The notes below the pieces were generated by a model, which was not told the DNA's origin, did no database searches, and was given only the letters and a program-made list of their open reading frames with translations. Positions 7,263 through 8,982 of a DNA stretch of 8,982 nucleotides are shown here, piece by piece. How positions within the stretch are numbered: position 1 is the first letter of the stretch; each line of letters opens with the position of its first letter. The stretch is from NCBI GenBank assembly GCA_964475415.1, contig CAYYWZ010000106.1, forward strand, positions 1 to 8,982. Direction: 5' to 3'. Origin of the DNA: CALCMJ01 sp964475415 (GTDB lineage: Bacteria; Bacteroidota; Bacteroidia; Chitinophagales; Saprospiraceae). The position numbers and the translations under genes are program-made.

Positions 7263-7955
7263 ATGAATATTTATATAAAGGAATTTCCGAAGTTATTTAC
7301 ATTAGTTTTTTTAATTCTATGCTGTGTTCAATGTACCGTTTCCAAAAATTCATTAGGTAAGTCAAATCCTGCAATTAGATTTTCACGTGATGGCGGATGT
7401 CAAGCCAAATGTTTAATACCAGTAGAATTCGCCCTACACATAGATACATTTTATGTTTCCACTGGTAGTAAAGAAGCTTTTTACCAAGGGACAATCGATA
7501 CTTCTATTACAATATTTCCCAAATCTACAGAATGGGTAAAAAAGAAAGCTGACAAAAATTGTAATGCTTCTAATCCTGATGATTGCCTCGTTTGGTGTTT
7601 AATCGAAAATCCAGCTGAAGAATTAATCTTAACTATTGTGAGAGATACTTTTGAAAATAAGAATTTCAAACAATCCATCATTGAAATAAAATCAATCTTA
7701 AATCGAGGGGGATATACTGAATGGAAAGAAATATTATGCGAAAATGAAATTTCAAGTGATTTAATAGTAGCAATCCAAAAAAAAATGATAGCTAAAGAAT
7801 TGCTTGATGCTGATGTTACAGGAATTATGAATAGATCGACAGAAGAAGCGCTATTTACTTTTCAAAAATATAATGGACTGCCTATTGGGCAAATAGATTT
7901 AGAAACTCTTGATAAATTGGATATAAATTATAGGAAACTAATTAAACGCAATTAA
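7263..7955 (+). CDS. Probable lipoprotein with C-terminal peptidoglycan-binding domain
   Basis: This is a 230-residue envelope protein, probably linking a membrane to the cell wall. ATG 7263 is chosen over the TTG at 7242 because it gives a conventional signal: MNIYIKEFPKLFTLVFLILC, then CVQC. The hydrophobic core followed by cysteines at 20, 21 and 24 suggests a lipoprotein, though the lipobox is not canonical and the modified Cys is unclear. The middle (about 35-150) includes KNCNASNPDDCLVWCLIENP, with several cysteines that may form disulfides; I cannot name this part. Residues about 160-222 match the PG_binding_1 pattern: IQKKMIAKELLDADVTGIMN, then STEEALFTFQKYNGLPIGQI and a final LETLDKL. 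That three-helix fold binds peptidoglycan peptides in wall hydrolases and anchoring proteins. No hydrolase domain is present, so anchoring is more likely than cleavage. It appears to be a single-gene unit, facing the convergent TonB receptor gene. Confidence 0.8.
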   Translation: MNIYIKEFPKLFTLVFLILCCVQCTVSKNSLGKSNPAIRFSRDGGCQAKCLIPVEFALHIDTFYVSTGSKEAFYQGTIDTSITIFPKSTEWVKKKADKNCNASNPDDCLVWCLIENPAEELILTIVRDTFENKNFKQSIIEIKSILNRGGYTEWKEILCENEISSDLIVAIQKKMIAKELLDADVTGIMNRSTEEALFTFQKYNGLPIGQIDLETLDKLDINYRKLIKRN

Positions 7956-8158
7956 TACCTCTCTCAGTTTTTTATAAATGGCAAGTAAATATACTTATTC
8001 GGGACTAGCGATAGTTTAGTGTTTTGCTATCTGTAGATACCCAGTTTCCCAATGTTCGGTGTTCAAAAAACATTAAATTACCTTGGTCAAAGATTCATCA
8101 AGATTACTTCATTTCCATATGCAATATTCTATACGGAGTTTGTATAGTATGTAATCCT

Positions 8159-8982
8159 TTAAAATTCTCCTTCGCCCTCAAAACCTGAATTTCCTCTAGA
8201 TTGTCTACGGCCTTTTTTGCCTTTTTGATCTTCTCCTTTACTGAATTTGTAACTTAGGTTTAACCTTATCGTTCTCGCTCTCCACTGGAAATCTCCATTC
8301 TCGCTATAATCGCCATTCTCTATAAACCATACTCTTCTTCTACTATTAAATAAGTCTCTTGCGCTCAAGGTGGCATTCAGTTTTTTATTCAAGAAATCTT
8401 TACTTACTCCTAGATCCATAGTGTAGATACCACTGTATCTTCCTTGTGTCGTATTTCTAGGGCCTCTGAAGTTAAACCTTAGTTGAACATCTATATCCTT
8501 AGCCACGGTAAGCTTGTTAGTCATTCTTCCGTTCATAGTATATCCGTTAGCACTAAAGTCAGCTCTTACGTTCTCTCCATTTACTATCTGTCTAAAAACA
8601 CTATAGTTACCATCTATTCGCCACCACTTAATACCTGAATAGCTAAAATTTAAATCTAGGCCATAGTCATCTCTCGTATTTAAATTTTGTGGTGCTGTTA
8701 TAGTGTTACCATCTTCTCCAGTAAGCTGTATTCTCTGGATAACATTATTAGAGTGTCTCCAGAAAACACTAGAACTTAGGGTCGCATTTTCAAAATATTT
8801 CAAATGTCCTATTTCGTAAGAATCTGTATTTTCAGGATCCAGATCTGGATTGCCAGAAAAGAAGTTACGACTATCACTAAAAGTAAAAAATGGATTTAGA
8901 TCTCTAAATCTCGGTCTTCTAAGACGCTTACTATAACTTATCTGGAAGGCATTAGTAGTAGAGAATTCATAACTAAAATGTG
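8159..8982 (-). CDS. TonB-dependent receptor-like outer-membrane beta-barrel protein (C-terminal part)
   Basis: The minus-strand frame is open from the right edge to TAA at 8161-8159, so 274 C-terminal residues are visible and the start lies outside the window. The TTG at 8803-8801 is an internal leucine codon, because coding similarity continues upstream of it. That upstream part reads RPRFRDLNPFFTFSDSRNFF, then GNPDLDPENTDSYEIGHLKY, the typical barrel segment of Bacteroidota TonB-dependent receptors of the outer-membrane beta-barrel (OMP_b-brl_3) type. Amphipathic strands follow, including LDLNFSYSGIKWWRIDGNYS, YTMDLGVSKDFLNKKLNATL, the turn ARDLFNSRRRVWF, and the final strand RTIRLNLSYKF. 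A charged tail, GEDQKGKKGRRQSRGNSGFEGEGEF, comes after the last strand. The protein probably imports a large ligand across the outer membrane using TonB energy, but the plug and TonB box are not in view and the substrate is unknown. Confidence 0.88.
   Translation of the reverse strand, partial: HFSYEFSTTNAFQISYSKRLRRPRFRDLNPFFTFSDSRNFFSGNPDLDPENTDSYEIGHLKYFENATLSSSVFWRHSNNVIQRIQLTGEDGNTITAPQNLNTRDDYGLDLNFSYSGIKWWRIDGNYSVFRQIVNGENVRADFSANGYTMNGRMTNKLTVAKDIDVQLRFNFRGPRNTTQGRYSGIYTMDLGVSKDFLNKKLNATLSARDLFNSRRRVWFIENGDYSENGDFQWRARTIRLNLSYKFSKGEDQKGKKGRRQSRGNSGFEGEGEF

Noticed and set aside
7481..7681. A minus-strand open frame of 66 codons
   Set aside because: It is fully contained in the lipoprotein gene on the opposite strand and has no protein-like features.
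8129..8147. CTATAC/GTATAG hairpin as a terminator for the TonB receptor gene
   Set aside because: The stem is only six pairs with a seven-base loop and has no T tract in the minus-strand direction, so it does not meet the pattern of an intrinsic terminator.

Overview
The window is AT-rich DNA from a member of the Bacteroidota, most likely a gliding or marine-type lineage such as Saprospiria or Flavobacteriia. Three observations support this. Two neighbouring secreted proteins carry the two different C-terminal sorting domains of the type IX secretion system (T9SS), a system restricted to this phylum. A TonB-dependent outer-membrane beta-barrel protein has a typical Bacteroidota sequence. A YpdA-type flavoprotein is of the kind linked to bacillithiol. 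Several starts lack a Shine-Dalgarno sequence, as is usual in the phylum.

Layout: bases 2-64 are the last codons of an unrecognised gene, closed by a strong intrinsic terminator (74-110). Next comes a cysteine-rich T9SS type A cargo protein (to 2203). Its signal peptide starts at ATG 222 but lies in a different frame from the rest of the protein, so the gene carries an apparent one-base frameshift. It is followed by a 946-residue T9SS type B protein (2332-5172), with an N-terminal region of 'KLDxxGxxxW' propeller-like repeats, tandem two-cysteine Ig-like repeats and a CHU_C (gliding-motility-associated) C-terminus. A ypdA-like gene (5211-6191) follows after only 38 bp.

A 748-bp stretch without a convincing gene (6192-6939) follows. 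It is unusually rich in dyad-symmetric signals: a hairpin pair with a REP-like GTAG motif, two copies of a NarL/LuxR-type 7-2-7 operator-like palindrome 55 bp apart, a TGTAAT-AC-ATTACA palindrome, and a 13-bp AT-rich inverted repeat. Beyond it lie a 61-codon small ORF (6940-7125), a lipoprotein-like gene with a C-terminal peptidoglycan-binding domain (7263-7955), and, on the minus strand, the 3' part of a TonB-dependent receptor-like gene (8159 to the window edge).

Most of the genes act at the cell envelope: two exported surface proteins, a probable peptidoglycan-anchored lipoprotein and an outer-membrane barrel. The YpdA-like enzyme is the cytoplasmic exception. No complete mobile element, CRISPR array, tRNA or rRNA is visible. 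I did not find convincing evidence of a new multi-gene system; the strongest leads are the frameshifted signal peptide and the dyad-rich regulatory stretch.
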